This document shows, one piece after another, positions 1-7,415 of a stretch of 35,522 nt of DNA. The DNA lies in the NCBI RefSeq assembly GCF_000716875.1, contig NZ_JNWQ01000066.1, forward strand, positions 1-35,522, in the 5' to 3' direction. Position 1 is the stretch's first letter. The number at the start of each line of letters is the position of its first letter. Made by a program: the position numbers and the translations under genes. The notes below the pieces were generated by a model. The model searched no databases. It was not told the origin of the DNA and worked only from the letters and a program-made list of their open reading frames with translations. The DNA comes from Streptomyces novaecaesareae (GTDB lineage: Bacteria; Actinomycetota; Actinomycetes; Streptomycetales; Streptomycetaceae).

Positions 1-57
1 GACGGCATACGAGATTTCTGCCTGTCTCGTGGGCTCGGAGATGTGTATAAGAGACAG
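1..57 (+). other. Illumina Nextera i7 adapter (not genomic)
   Basis: The first 57 bases are the Nextera i7 adapter: part of the P7 flow-cell sequence, the index TTCTGCCT, the sequencing-primer segment and the 19-base mosaic end finishing AGAGACAG at 57. Genomic DNA starts at 58. Translations across it begin with the familiar artefact peptides MGSEMCIRDR and MYKRQ. This is untrimmed library adapter, so the left end of the contig is not a biological boundary. Confidence 0.98.
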
Positions 58-987
58 GAGCAGGGCGGGGGCGAGGAGGGCGGCGGTCCTGGCGACGAGG
101 GGTTCGTCCTTGGGGGCGGCGGGGTCGGCGGGCTTGGTGGTGAGGACGGCGAGGAGGACGGGGGCGCCGGTCGGGGTCCAGGCGATGCCGACGTCGTTGG
201 TGGTGCCGTACTCGCCGGTGCCGGTCTTGTCGGCGAGGGCCCAGTCCTGCGGGAGGCCCTCGCGGAAGCGGTGGGTGCTGGTGGTGTTGCCCCGCATCCA
301 GGCGGTGAGCCGTTCGCGCTTGGCGGGCGGGAGGGCGTGGCCGAGGGCGAGGCGGCCGTACGTGCGGGCGATGGCGCGCGGGCTGGTGGTGTCGGTGGTG
401 CGGTCCGGTTCGGCCGAGTTGAGTTCGGGCTCCCAGCGGTCCAGGCGGGTGACGCGGTCGCCGATCGAGCGGCAGAAGCGGGTGACGGCGGTCGGCCCGC
501 CGAGGTCGCGGAGCAGGAGGTTGGCGGCGGTGTTGTCGCTGTGGTCGATGGCGGCCGCGCAGAGTTCGGCGACGGTCATGCCGCCGGCGAGGTTCTCGGG
601 CTTGCCGGTGACCGGTGCGCCGCCGGCCCGGTCGATGTCGGCCTGGGTGTACCGAATCCGCCGGGCGAGGTACTCGCCGTCGTGGTCGAGGTCGCGCAGG
701 ACGGCGGCGACGGCGACGGTCTTGAAGACCGAGCAGATCGGGAACAGCTCGCCGGCGCGGTACCGGATGGTCCGGTCGGTGGTCAGGTTCCGGGCGAAGA
801 CGCCGAGGCGGGCGGAGTGTTGCTGTTCGAGGTCGGCGAGGCGCCGGTGGAGGTCGGGGCCTGCGGGCGTGCCCGTCGCCGCCCGGGCCGGGGTGCCGGT
901 CGCGGCTGTGACGGCGACGGCTGCTCCGAGCCCGAGGCCGAGGACGGCGCGGCGGCTATGGCGGGATTCCGAAGGCTGCGAGTACAT
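58..987 (-). CDS. Class A beta-lactamase, 3' end cut by contig edge
   Basis: Serine beta-lactamase that hydrolyses penicillins or cephalosporins outside the cell. From the ATG at 987 the reading frame gives 310 residues before adapter interrupts it. An N-terminal SRRAVLG twin-arginine-like signal (residues 11-17) precedes an Ala-rich hydrophobic stretch, suggesting Tat export. All class A motifs are visible: SxxK as SVFK (Ser86, Lys89), SDN at 150-152, ExxLN-type EPELN at 186-190 and KTG at 254-256. Class A enzymes with a leader are usually about 300-315 residues, so probably only the last few residues are missing. The catalytic core looks intact. It stands alone on its strand, and nothing links it to the cluster downstream. 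Confidence 0.93.
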
Positions 988-1113
988 GGTGCCCCTCTGA
1001 TCGAACGTCGCGGCGCGAGCCGCCTTCTCGATCACAGGACGCGGTGCGGGCGCCGATGGTTCGTCAGCGATGGGGACGGCCGTCGCGGACGAACCCGGTC
1101 GGCGTACCGCCTG

Positions 1114-1917
1114 TCACGGCTTGACGGCCACCGCCGCGTACGCCGAGGCCTCCGCGGCCTCGACGGGGGGCTCGTCCGCCGGGGGGCGCCACCGCGGGGT
1201 GGGGACGACGCCGGGGGCGAGGAGCGTCCAGCCGTCGAAGAAGCGGGTGAACTCGGGCAGGGTGCGGGCCTGGGCGGCGGTGCCGGCGGACTCGTAGATG
1301 CGGACCAGGCCGGCGATGTCATCGGGTGCGAAGTCGGGGGTGACGTGGCTCATCACCAGCGCGCTGCCCGGGGCGAGGACGGACTTGAGGTGCGCGACGA
1401 GCTCGTAGGCGCCGTGGGCGTCGGGGACGAAGTGGAGCAGCGCGTTGAGCGAGAGCGCGACGGGGCGGCTCAGGTCGACGGTGTCGCGCGTCCCCGGGGC
1501 GTCGAGCACGCTCGCGGGGTCGGTGACGTCGGCCTCGACGTAGGCGGTGCGGCCCTCGGGGGTGCCGGTGAGCAGGGCCTGGGCGTGCGAGAGCACGATC
1601 GGGTCGTTGTCGGCGTAGACGACGCGGGCGTGCGGCCGGATGCTCTGGGCGATCTCGTGGAGGTTGGGCGAGGTGGGGATGCCGGTGCCGATGTCGAGGA
1701 ACTGGTCGAAGCCCGCCTCGGCGAGGACGCGGGTGGAGCGGTGCATGAAGGAGCGGTTGACGCGGGCGGCGGCGCGCAGCCAGGGCGCGACGGCGAGGGC
1801 GTGCCCGGCGGCTTCGCGGTCGGCGGCGAAGTTGGTGAAGCCGCCGAGGTAGTAGTCGTACATCCGGGCCGAGTGCGGCACGTTCAGCCGCAGGTCCACC
1901 CCGTCGTAGAGGCCCAT
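1114..1917 (-). CDS. DUF574/Methyltransf_19-type SAM-dependent methyltransferase-like protein
   Basis: A 267-residue protein of the actinomycete family usually annotated as SAM-dependent methyltransferase (DUF574, Methyltransf_19). Family hallmarks are the N-terminal region with SARMYDYYLGG, a motif I-like segment FLDIGTGIPT near residue 80, VYADNDP as the SAM-ribose acidic motif, and a later LNALLHFVPD stretch. The ATG at 1917 is preferred because GAGGGG lies about 9 bases upstream; the open frame continues further upstream without a better start. Many paralogues occur per Streptomyces genome and their substrates are generally unknown. It is divergent from the sigma factor gene across a 253-base gap. 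Confidence 0.85.
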   Translation of the reverse strand: MGLYDGVDLRLNVPHSARMYDYYLGGFTNFAADREAAGHALAVAPWLRAAARVNRSFMHRSTRVLAEAGFDQFLDIGTGIPTSPNLHEIAQSIRPHARVVYADNDPIVLSHAQALLTGTPEGRTAYVEADVTDPASVLDAPGTRDTVDLSRPVALSLNALLHFVPDAHGAYELVAHLKSVLAPGSALVMSHVTPDFAPDDIAGLVRIYESAGTAAQARTLPEFTRFFDGWTLLAPGVVPTPRWRPPADEPPVEAAEASAYAAVAVKP

Positions 1918-2170
1918 GGTGTCTTCCCCTCGGCAGGCCGCTCGCAACCGGTCGGCTGCTGCCCACGGTTGCTGCCCAGGGTTCGTGGGGGCCAATCGTG
2001 GCCTGATCGATTCAAATGGTCGCTTCAAACAGTCGCCAGATCCCACGAGATGACAGTCTGTATTCGCTGTGCAGCCTGGAGTGACAGGCCTGATGGAATG
2101 AGGATGGGCAGGGACAGCCCGACCCTCGGGTGGCCCGGTGAGCGGCCGGCAGCCACGGAAAGCAGGCTCG
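1918..2170. promoter_or_regulatory. Divergent intergenic region, methyltransferase / sigma factor
   Basis: 253 bases between divergent genes. The part from about 1995 to 2090 is clearly less GC-rich than its surroundings, as expected for back-to-back promoters. I could not assign -35/-10 pairs with confidence. The only other signal is the GAGGGG ribosome binding site for the minus-strand gene. Confidence 0.4.
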
Positions 2171-2803
2171 ATGACCATCGACAGGGGTGCCACCGCGCGC
2201 GGGTACCGGGGCGGGACGGCGGTGGAGTACGCCGGCGGGGCCGGGCCCGAGCGGGCCGTCGGAGCAGACCTCGGGCTCCGCCTGGACCTCACCTACGCCG
2301 CGTTCTGCGAGACGCATGAACCGGCGTGGCACGCCCTCGCGTTGACCAGGATAGGCAACCAGGCCGACGCCGTCCTGGTGGTCGAGGCGGTCAAGGCGGA
2401 CCTGGCCCATTGCTGGTCGCAGGTGCGGCGGTTCGAGGAACCGGCCGCCTACGCCTGGCGGCTGGCCAACCGGCACGTGGCGGACTGGGTCGCCGCCGAG
2501 GAGCCGGTGGAGGTGGAGGCCGTCACGTTCGCGGCGGTGATCGGCGCGTTCAAGCAGGTGGCGAACGGGCTGCTGCACAGTGAGGCGGACGAGGTCCGGT
2601 TGTACGCCGCGATCCTCGAACTGCCGGACCGGCAGCGGGATGTGGTGATCCTGCGGTACCTGCTGGGCCTGCACGTCAAGGTGATCGCGGCGTACCTGGG
2701 ACGGCCGGTGGCCACGGTGCACTCCAACCTCCGGCACGCCCGCGAGCGGCTGGCCCGCCGGCTCGGGGTCGGCGAACTCCCGGACCGCGGAGGCGAACTG
2801 TGA
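2171..2803 (+). CDS. Sigma-70 family (ECF-like) RNA polymerase sigma factor
   Basis: A predicted 210-residue sigma factor. The N-terminal half has a degenerate region 2 (roughly residues 35-100, ending YAWRLANRHVADW). The C-terminal part is a convincing region 4: LPDRQRDVVILRYLLGL followed by a helix-turn-helix and HARERLARRLG. The start at ATG 2171 has a weak AGG-type site about 8 bases upstream; a GTG at 2138 would add 11 residues but lacks a Shine-Dalgarno sequence. The stop overlaps the GTG of the next gene by four bases, so the two are probably translationally coupled. Its target promoters cannot be read from sequence. A role in the adjacent cluster is possible but unsupported. Confidence 0.82.
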   Translation: MTIDRGATARGYRGGTAVEYAGGAGPERAVGADLGLRLDLTYAAFCETHEPAWHALALTRIGNQADAVLVVEAVKADLAHCWSQVRRFEEPAAYAWRLANRHVADWVAAEEPVEVEAVTFAAVIGAFKQVANGLLHSEADEVRLYAAILELPDRQRDVVILRYLLGLHVKVIAAYLGRPVATVHSNLRHARERLARRLGVGELPDRGGEL

Positions 2804-3552
2804 CGGACGGCCCGACGGCCGAAGCGCCGGGCCCGGCTCGTACGACCGACGGGGGCGGTGCGGTGGTCCACGTGCCCCGCCCCGAACGGGCCAACGCCGA
2901 GCGGATCGCGGCGGTGCGACAGGCCCGGCTGACGGCCGCGCCCACCCACCTGTCCTCGGAGCACGAGCAGGCCGCCTTCGAACTCGGCCTGGTCGTCGCC
3001 CTGGTGCTGGGCGCGCCGGACGCCTCCCAGGGGCTCGACCTGCTGGTGAACGCGCGCCGGATCCAGCCGGAGGGGGCGGAGGTGTTCGGCGCGCTGCTGT
3101 ACGCCACCGGCAAGGAGGAGGGCGCCGAGTTCTGGTGGCGGTTCGCGGCCGGCTCGGGCAGCGGAACGGCCGCGTACTGCCTGCACCTGCACCACCTGAT
3201 GCTCGGCGAGACCGACGACGCCGACTACTGGCGGGCCTGGTCGGACCAGCTCGCCTCGGCCGAACGCCCGCCTGGGCCACGGCCGTTGCGGATGAGCCGG
3301 CCGCTGCTGCCGGAGGACGTGCGGCGCGACATCCTCTCCCGGGTGCACCGGGGGCTGGCCCCGCAGCTGCCGCCCGCGCTGGTCGCGGTGATCGACCGGC
3401 TGCCGGTGCAGGGCGACGACGAGGTGGAGGAGGTCCCGAGCCCGTGGGGGCTCACCTCGGGGGCGACCTCCGCGTGCTCGTGGGACCTCGCGTGGGGGCT
3501 CGCCGCCGAGGAGGACCCGTCGGGGGCGGGCGGAGCCGACCCGTTGGGGTGA
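2800..3552 (+). CDS. Uncharacterised protein coupled to the sigma factor
   Basis: A 250-residue protein I do not recognise. It starts at a GTG inside the sigma gene's stop (GTGA overlap). No signal peptide or membrane segment is visible. Residues about 55-140 are helix-rich and loosely TPR-like (GALLYATGKEEGAEFWWRFAAG and neighbouring helices). The C-terminus is acidic and low in complexity, with repeated PWGL/AWGL-like segments. Tight coupling suggests it works with the sigma factor, perhaps as a partner or modulator, but it lacks an obvious ZAS-type zinc motif or a transmembrane anti-sigma architecture. Function unknown. Confidence 0.75.
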   Translation: MTDGPTAEAPGPARTTDGGGAVVHVPRPERANAERIAAVRQARLTAAPTHLSSEHEQAAFELGLVVALVLGAPDASQGLDLLVNARRIQPEGAEVFGALLYATGKEEGAEFWWRFAAGSGSGTAAYCLHLHHLMLGETDDADYWRAWSDQLASAERPPGPRPLRMSRPLLPEDVRRDILSRVHRGLAPQLPPALVAVIDRLPVQGDDEVEEVPSPWGLTSGATSACSWDLAWGLAAEEDPSGAGGADPLG

Positions 3553-3581
3553 GGCGGCGGCAGCCCTCCGCGGTCATTCGT

Positions 3582-5405
3582 TCAGGTGAGCGCGGACAGC
3601 CGGGCGACGATCTCCGGGTCGCGTCCGCTCCCGGCCACCGTCCGTACGCCGTCCGGGGTCACCTGTCGGACGACGTACCGGTGCGGCGCCATCGCGGTGT
3701 CCCGGCCGGGGAGGGCGGCGACGACGGCGCGGTGGGCGGCTGCGGGGTCGAACCCGGGGTCTTCGGTGGTGAGGTCGGCCACCAGGCTCCCGTCGACCAG
3801 CGACAGTCGGTGCGGCCCGAGCGTGCTGTCCAGGAGCTCGCGAACGGCCGCCAGGTCGACCCAGGAACCGTCGACCAGCCGCCACTCACCCTCGCGCCCG
3901 CCCTCGCACCCGCCCTCGCGGCCGCCTTCCGCCGGGCCGAGCACGGCGGACAGGCCGCCGAGCGGCACCGGCCCTTCGGCGGCCGCCGCGAGGAGCGCCA
4001 GCAGGGTCCGGGCGAAGCCATCGGTCTCCTCGGGGTCGAGCACCTGGGGGCAGGCGATCAGGACGAAGTCCAGGCTGCCGGTGATCCGCAGGACGGTGAA
4101 CATCAGCCGGACCGCCAGCGGCGGCGCGGGCAGCGGGGTCAGCTCCGGGTCGGCGGCCGGGGGCGGCTGGGCGTCGGCGACGGCGGCCGGGATGGTCAGG
4201 CTCAGGTCGTTGACGACCACCTGCCGGGCGAAGCGGGTGCCCCGCCGGTGGGCGACGTCCTCGATCAGCTGCCAGACCTCCCCGGCGTCCAGGACGCTGT
4301 GCCAATAGGCGCTCAGCGAGGCGGACTTGGCACGGCCGATCAGCTGGTCGAGATCGGCCGTTCCGGTGTCGAGCAGGATCAGCGCGTCCTGCGCCAGGGT
4401 GCCGACGTGGTCGGTCAGGACGGCGCGCTGGCGGTTGGCGGAGAGCGCCGAGATCACCAGCTCGCCGCGGCCGGCCCGGTGGGCGACCAGCGCGGCGAAG
4501 GCGGCGAGCAGGACGACGGACGGGCCGGCGCCGGTGCGGCGGCAGACGGCGGCGAGGTGGTCGGCCGCCCCGCGCGAACGCACCAGCAGCGCCGCGTGGT
4601 CGCGCGCCGGGCCGGTGATCCGGGTGTCGGCGAAGACGGTCTGCGGGCCGGCGCCGAGGACCTTCGCCCAGTGCCGCAGGGCCGCGGCCGACTTGCGCCG
4701 GCCCTGCGCGCTCTGCTCCGCGGCGGCGATCCGCAACGGGGTCGGCGCGGTGACCGGCGGCAGTTCCCGCCCGGCGGCGAGGGCGTGCCACTCCTGGATC
4801 AGCACGGCGGTGGCCGCGCCGTCGGCGCCCGCGTGGCAGACCACGGCGACCAGCCGCAGGAGCCGCTCGCCCCGGGCGACGATGGTGAACCGGACCCGTG
4901 GGGGCGCCGCCGGATCCACCGGCACGGCGACGTCGATGCGACCCAACTCTGCGGCCAGTGCGTCGACTTCGCGATCGTCGAGCTCTCCGGCCTCGACCAC
5001 CGCCACCGTGAACCGGCCGTCCGCGTGCACCACCTGGCGGTCCGGGAAGCCGTCCGGGCCGGGGCCGGCGGGAAAGGAGGTGCGCAGCGACTCGTGCCGC
5101 TCGACCAGCAGCCGCAGCGCGGCCAGGCCGGCCGGGACCGAGGTGCCGGCCGGGACCGGCCAGGAGGCCTCCCTGTTGATCTGCTCGGGGGCCTCGCCCC
5201 GGATGCAGCGGAGCATGTTGTCCTGGCCGCGGGTGAGCGGGCCGACGCCGCTGCTCGCGGCGGCGAACCGGACGGTGACCCGCCGGGCGGGCGGGGGCTC
5301 GGCGTGCGGGCGCTGGGCGTGCGGAGCCGCCTCGGGCTGGGGCTCCTCGTTCCGGGCCTCCGCGTGCGGAGCCGCCTCGGGCGAAATCAGGTCGTGCGGA
5401 GTCAC
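3582..5405 (-). CDS. Stand-alone NRPS condensation-domain protein
   Basis: A 607-residue protein with one condensation-domain (chloramphenicol-acetyltransferase-like) fold and no adenylation or carrier domain. Such domains form amide or ester bonds between carrier-bound acyl groups and an acceptor. The catalytic motif appears as CHAGADG, so the second His, Asp and Gly of HHxxxDG are kept and the first His is Cys. Upstream, LVERHESLRTSF is the usual acceptor-side core motif. A Pro/Glu/Ala-rich N-terminal extension (first about 45 residues) contains an imperfect EAxPHA repeat, and a linker near the C-terminus is Gly/Glu/Arg-repetitive. The last about 110 residues form an extra region I cannot assign. 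The GTG start at 5405 lies downstream of a region with operator-like elements. It probably joins a carrier-bound acyl group to an amino acid or other acceptor (inference). Confidence 0.85.
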   Translation of the reverse strand: MTPHDLISPEAAPHAEARNEEPQPEAAPHAQRPHAEPPPARRVTVRFAAASSGVGPLTRGQDNMLRCIRGEAPEQINREASWPVPAGTSVPAGLAALRLLVERHESLRTSFPAGPGPDGFPDRQVVHADGRFTVAVVEAGELDDREVDALAAELGRIDVAVPVDPAAPPRVRFTIVARGERLLRLVAVVCHAGADGAATAVLIQEWHALAAGRELPPVTAPTPLRIAAAEQSAQGRRKSAAALRHWAKVLGAGPQTVFADTRITGPARDHAALLVRSRGAADHLAAVCRRTGAGPSVVLLAAFAALVAHRAGRGELVISALSANRQRAVLTDHVGTLAQDALILLDTGTADLDQLIGRAKSASLSAYWHSVLDAGEVWQLIEDVAHRRGTRFARQVVVNDLSLTIPAAVADAQPPPAADPELTPLPAPPLAVRLMFTVLRITGSLDFVLIACPQVLDPEETDGFARTLLALLAAAAEGPVPLGGLSAVLGPAEGGREGGCEGGREGEWRLVDGSWVDLAAVRELLDSTLGPHRLSLVDGSLVADLTTEDPGFDPAAAHRAVVAALPGRDTAMAPHRYVVRQVTPDGVRTVAGSGRDPEIVARLSALT

Positions 5406-5479
5406 GTCGTACGCGCCTTTCGGCTCGCCGGGAAGGGCTCAGCGGGGGTGTGATCGGGACGCTACCAGCGGCGCGGCAA

Positions 5480-5495
5480 GCTGGTCCAGACCAAA
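5480..5495. promoter_or_regulatory. dre-like GntR/DasR box
   Basis: GCTGGTCCAGACCAAA matches 12 of 16 positions of the palindromic dre consensus ACTGGTCTAGACCAGT bound by DasR (GntR family, GlcNAc-responsive in Streptomyces). The core TGGTCCAGACCA differs from the ideal TGGTCTAGACCA at one base. It sits 75-90 bases upstream of the condensation-protein start, just after a palindrome and a TTGACG hexamer on the minus strand. Binding is inferred from sequence only. Confidence 0.5.
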
Positions 5496-5501
5496 GCTCA
5501 C

Positions 5502-5518
5502 ACGTTCCGATGGAACGT
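5502..5518. promoter_or_regulatory. Operator-like palindrome with -35-like TTGACG
   Basis: ACGTTCCGATGGAACGT is a perfect inverted repeat (7-base arms, 3-base spacer). Read on the minus strand it follows directly from TTGACG, a good -35 hexamer. It would therefore lie in the spacer of a promoter driving the condensation-protein gene, the classic position for a repressor. I found no convincing -10 hexamer. It touches the stop codon of the phosphopantetheinyl transferase gene. Confidence 0.45.
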
Positions 5519-6195
5519 CAATTTACTTTCCATGCATGTAAGTTGACATGTATCGGCGATTCGCCGAGGGCGGCGACGGCAGCCCGGAACGGGCCGGGCA
5601 CGGGGACGTCACAGAGCCGGGCCGGCCCCTCGCCGAGCCGACCGGGGTCGGCCACCAGCACCGGGGACGGGCCCGCCACGGACACGCCGAAGGACTGTGC
5701 CAGCCGCCCGCCGTAGGCCTTCACGAAGGCCTCGCGCCGACACCACAGCGCGGTGAAGCGGGCCGCCCGCTCCGCCGGCTCGGCAGGCTCCGCGACGGAG
5801 CGGGCCTCCTCGAAGGGGAACCAGCGAGCGGCCATCCGCTCGGCCGTCCGGGCCTCGTGGATCCGCTCCACATCGACGCCGACCGCCCGCCCCTCGGCCA
5901 GGGCCAGCACCGCCAGTCGACCCGAGGCCGACCAGCTGACCCTCAGGCCGGCGGCGCCGTCGACCTCGGGTTTGCCGTTGGGCCCGCGCCGCCAGACCAC
6001 CTCGGCCGGGTGCACGCCGAGCCGCGCGCCGACCAACTGCCGGACGGCGCCGCGCGCGACGGTGAAGCGGCGGCGCAGCTCAGGGTCCGCGTTGGCAGCC
6101 CGGGCGCGTTCGGCCGCGTCGAGCAGCTGCCACAACTCGTCGGCCACGCCGTCGGGTTGGTCGGTGTCGATGAGCCAGAGGCCGAGCTCGGTCAT
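5518..6195 (-). CDS. Sfp-type 4'-phosphopantetheinyl transferase
   Basis: A 225-residue enzyme that transfers phosphopantetheine from CoA to the serine of carrier proteins, needed for the ACPs of this cluster. Signature segments are RGAVRQLVGARLG near the N-terminal third, GVDVERI (magnesium-binding GxDxE) and RWFPFEEA followed by WCRREAFVKAYG, the equivalent of WxxKEAxxK with Arg for the first Lys. Length fits the Sfp class. The ATG at 6195 overlaps the upstream gene's stop (ATGA). Codon 219 is TTA, the only TTA I found in a predicted gene here, so translation may need the bldA tRNA. The last about 14 codons use rare AT-rich codons (ATA, TTA, GTA, AAT), apparently because promoter elements for the next gene overlap them. 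Confidence 0.9.
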   Translation of the reverse strand: MTELGLWLIDTDQPDGVADELWQLLDAAERARAANADPELRRRFTVARGAVRQLVGARLGVHPAEVVWRRGPNGKPEVDGAAGLRVSWSASGRLAVLALAEGRAVGVDVERIHEARTAERMAARWFPFEEARSVAEPAEPAERAARFTALWCRREAFVKAYGGRLAQSFGVSVAGPSPVLVADPGRLGEGPARLCDVPVPGPFRAAVAALGESPIHVNLHAWKVN

Positions 6196-7037
6196 GGCAG
6201 GTCCAGTGTGCTGAGCACCCCGAGCCGCCGGTCGTAGCCGACGAGCAGGGCGGGCCGCTTCTCCTCGCGCCACCGCGGCAGGTGTTCGGCCAGCCGCGCC
6301 CACAGGCCGGTGAACGGCTGGACGGGTGGGTCATCAGCGCCGAACCCGTCGCCGAGGCCGCCGAGTTCGCCGGGGTCGTCGAGGCCGCCGAGGCCCTCGA
6401 AACGGTCGAAGCCGTCGAGCAGGATCGCCGCCTCGGGCCGCCGCTGCTCGACCTCGGCCCGTACGGCCTCTGCCGGCGCCGCGGCGCCCGTGACCTGCCG
6501 GACGGCCAGGCCCGCCCCCGGAGCCTCCTCGCAGACCAGCACCACCGCCGCGTGCCCCTCGGGCAGCGGCACCGGCGCGGCCGGTTCGTAGTGCAGCGCG
6601 GTCTGTTCGGCGAGCACCACCACGGCGCGGCGACAGCCACCGGTGCGGTGGTGCGCGGCGGCCAGGCACAGGGCGGTGAAGGCCGCGGCGGTGCCCTGGT
6701 CGCAGATCGCGAAGGCGAGCGGGTTTCCGGGGACGGACCGGCTGAGCGCGAGCGAGGACGGCGCGCCGGGCCGGACGTCCGGGGTGTCGAAGGCGAGGAT
6801 CAGCAGGTCCACCGGCTCGTCCTCGGCGAGTACGTCGCGCAGCAGCCCGGCGGCCAGCTCCTCGTAGGAGTGGCCGACGCCCTCGCTCAGCAGGTCCTCG
6901 CGCAGCGCCAGGCCGTACGGGCGGACGAGGTCCGAGACGAACACCCGCAGGTCCGGGTCGAGCGAGGTCTCCGAGCGGCCGTCGAAGCGGCGGGCGAGGG
7001 CCCGGGTGATCCGCAGGCCGGAGGGGCCGGGGGCCAC
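6192..7037 (-). CDS. Half-length ketosynthase-like (thiolase-fold) protein
   Basis: A 281-residue protein resembling the N-terminal half of KAS III/thiolase-fold enzymes. Residues about 75-135 follow the usual pattern, with DLLILAFDTPD, then FAICDQGTAAAFTAL placing Cys112 where the nucleophile normally sits, then RRAVVVLAEQT. The C-terminal half, with the catalytic His and Asn, is not recognisable and the end is short. A Gly/Leu/Asp repeat region lies near residues 230-255. The start is taken at GTG 7037 because GAGGA lies 8 bases upstream, 4 bases after the ACP stop. It may be a non-elongating partner, an acyltransferase-like protein or a chain-length partner for neighbouring ketosynthases. 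Function uncertain. Confidence 0.7.
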   Translation of the reverse strand: MAPGPSGLRITRALARRFDGRSETSLDPDLRVFVSDLVRPYGLALREDLLSEGVGHSYEELAAGLLRDVLAEDEPVDLLILAFDTPDVRPGAPSSLALSRSVPGNPLAFAICDQGTAAAFTALCLAAAHHRTGGCRRAVVVLAEQTALHYEPAAPVPLPEGHAAVVLVCEEAPGAGLAVRQVTGAAAPAEAVRAEVEQRRPEAAILLDGFDRFEGLGGLDDPGELGGLGDGFGADDPPVQPFTGLWARLAEHLPRWREEKRPALLVGYDRRLGVLSTLDLP

Positions 7038-7041
7038 CCGG

Positions 7042-7332
7042 TCAGTCCTCGGGTATGACGTGCCCGGCGACGTAGTCGGCGAGCTTGGTGACCGATCGCA
7101 GGTCGTCCTCGGTGATCTGCTCGACATCCACCTGGATGTCCAGGGATTCCTCCAGCTCCAGGATGAGCTCGATGGTGCCGGCGGAGGTGAGGCCGAGGTC
7201 GTCGAAGAGGCAGGCGTTCTCCGGGATCTCCGGCAGTTCGCGCTTGAGCACGCGCGGCAGGAGCTCGCCGATGCCGTGCAGGATGCGTGCGCGCAGCTCG
7301 GGGTCGGTGGTCTGGACCGCGGGTTCTGACAT
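7042..7332 (-). CDS. Acyl carrier protein
   Basis: A 96-residue carrier protein. The attachment motif reads FDDLGLTSAGTIEL, with Ser50 as the phosphopantetheine site, followed by the usual acidic helix II (ELEESLDIQVD) and a helix III region ending KLADYVAGHV. The sequence before the serine is T rather than the common D, seen in some type II carriers. It sits between a KAS III gene and the half-length ketosynthase gene, and upstream of the phosphopantetheinyl transferase, so it probably carries the acyl group these proteins handle. Confidence 0.92.
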   Translation of the reverse strand: MSEPAVQTTDPELRARILHGIGELLPRVLKRELPEIPENACLFDDLGLTSAGTIELILELEESLDIQVDVEQITEDDLRSVTKLADYVAGHVIPED

Positions 7333-7415
7333 GGGTGTCCCGTCCCGTCGTACGTGGGAAGTGCGCCCTGAGGGCTCTGAGGATTGGCCGACGATCCCCG
7401 GCGGCTGACCGGGCG

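Noticed and set aside
29..2319. Long plus-strand open frames beginning MGSEMCIRDR and MYKRQ
   Set aside because: They start in adapter sequence and run antisense to the beta-lactamase and methyltransferase genes; composition is typical of GC-rich shadow frames.
2171..2803. Cluster-specific sigma regulator
   Set aside because: It is separated from the cluster by a convergent junction, and no matching promoter motif could be identified at cluster genes.
3135..5453. Long plus-strand frame opposite the condensation gene
   Set aside because: Gly/Arg/Gln-rich shadow translation with no domain signature; the minus-strand frame carries clear C-domain motifs.
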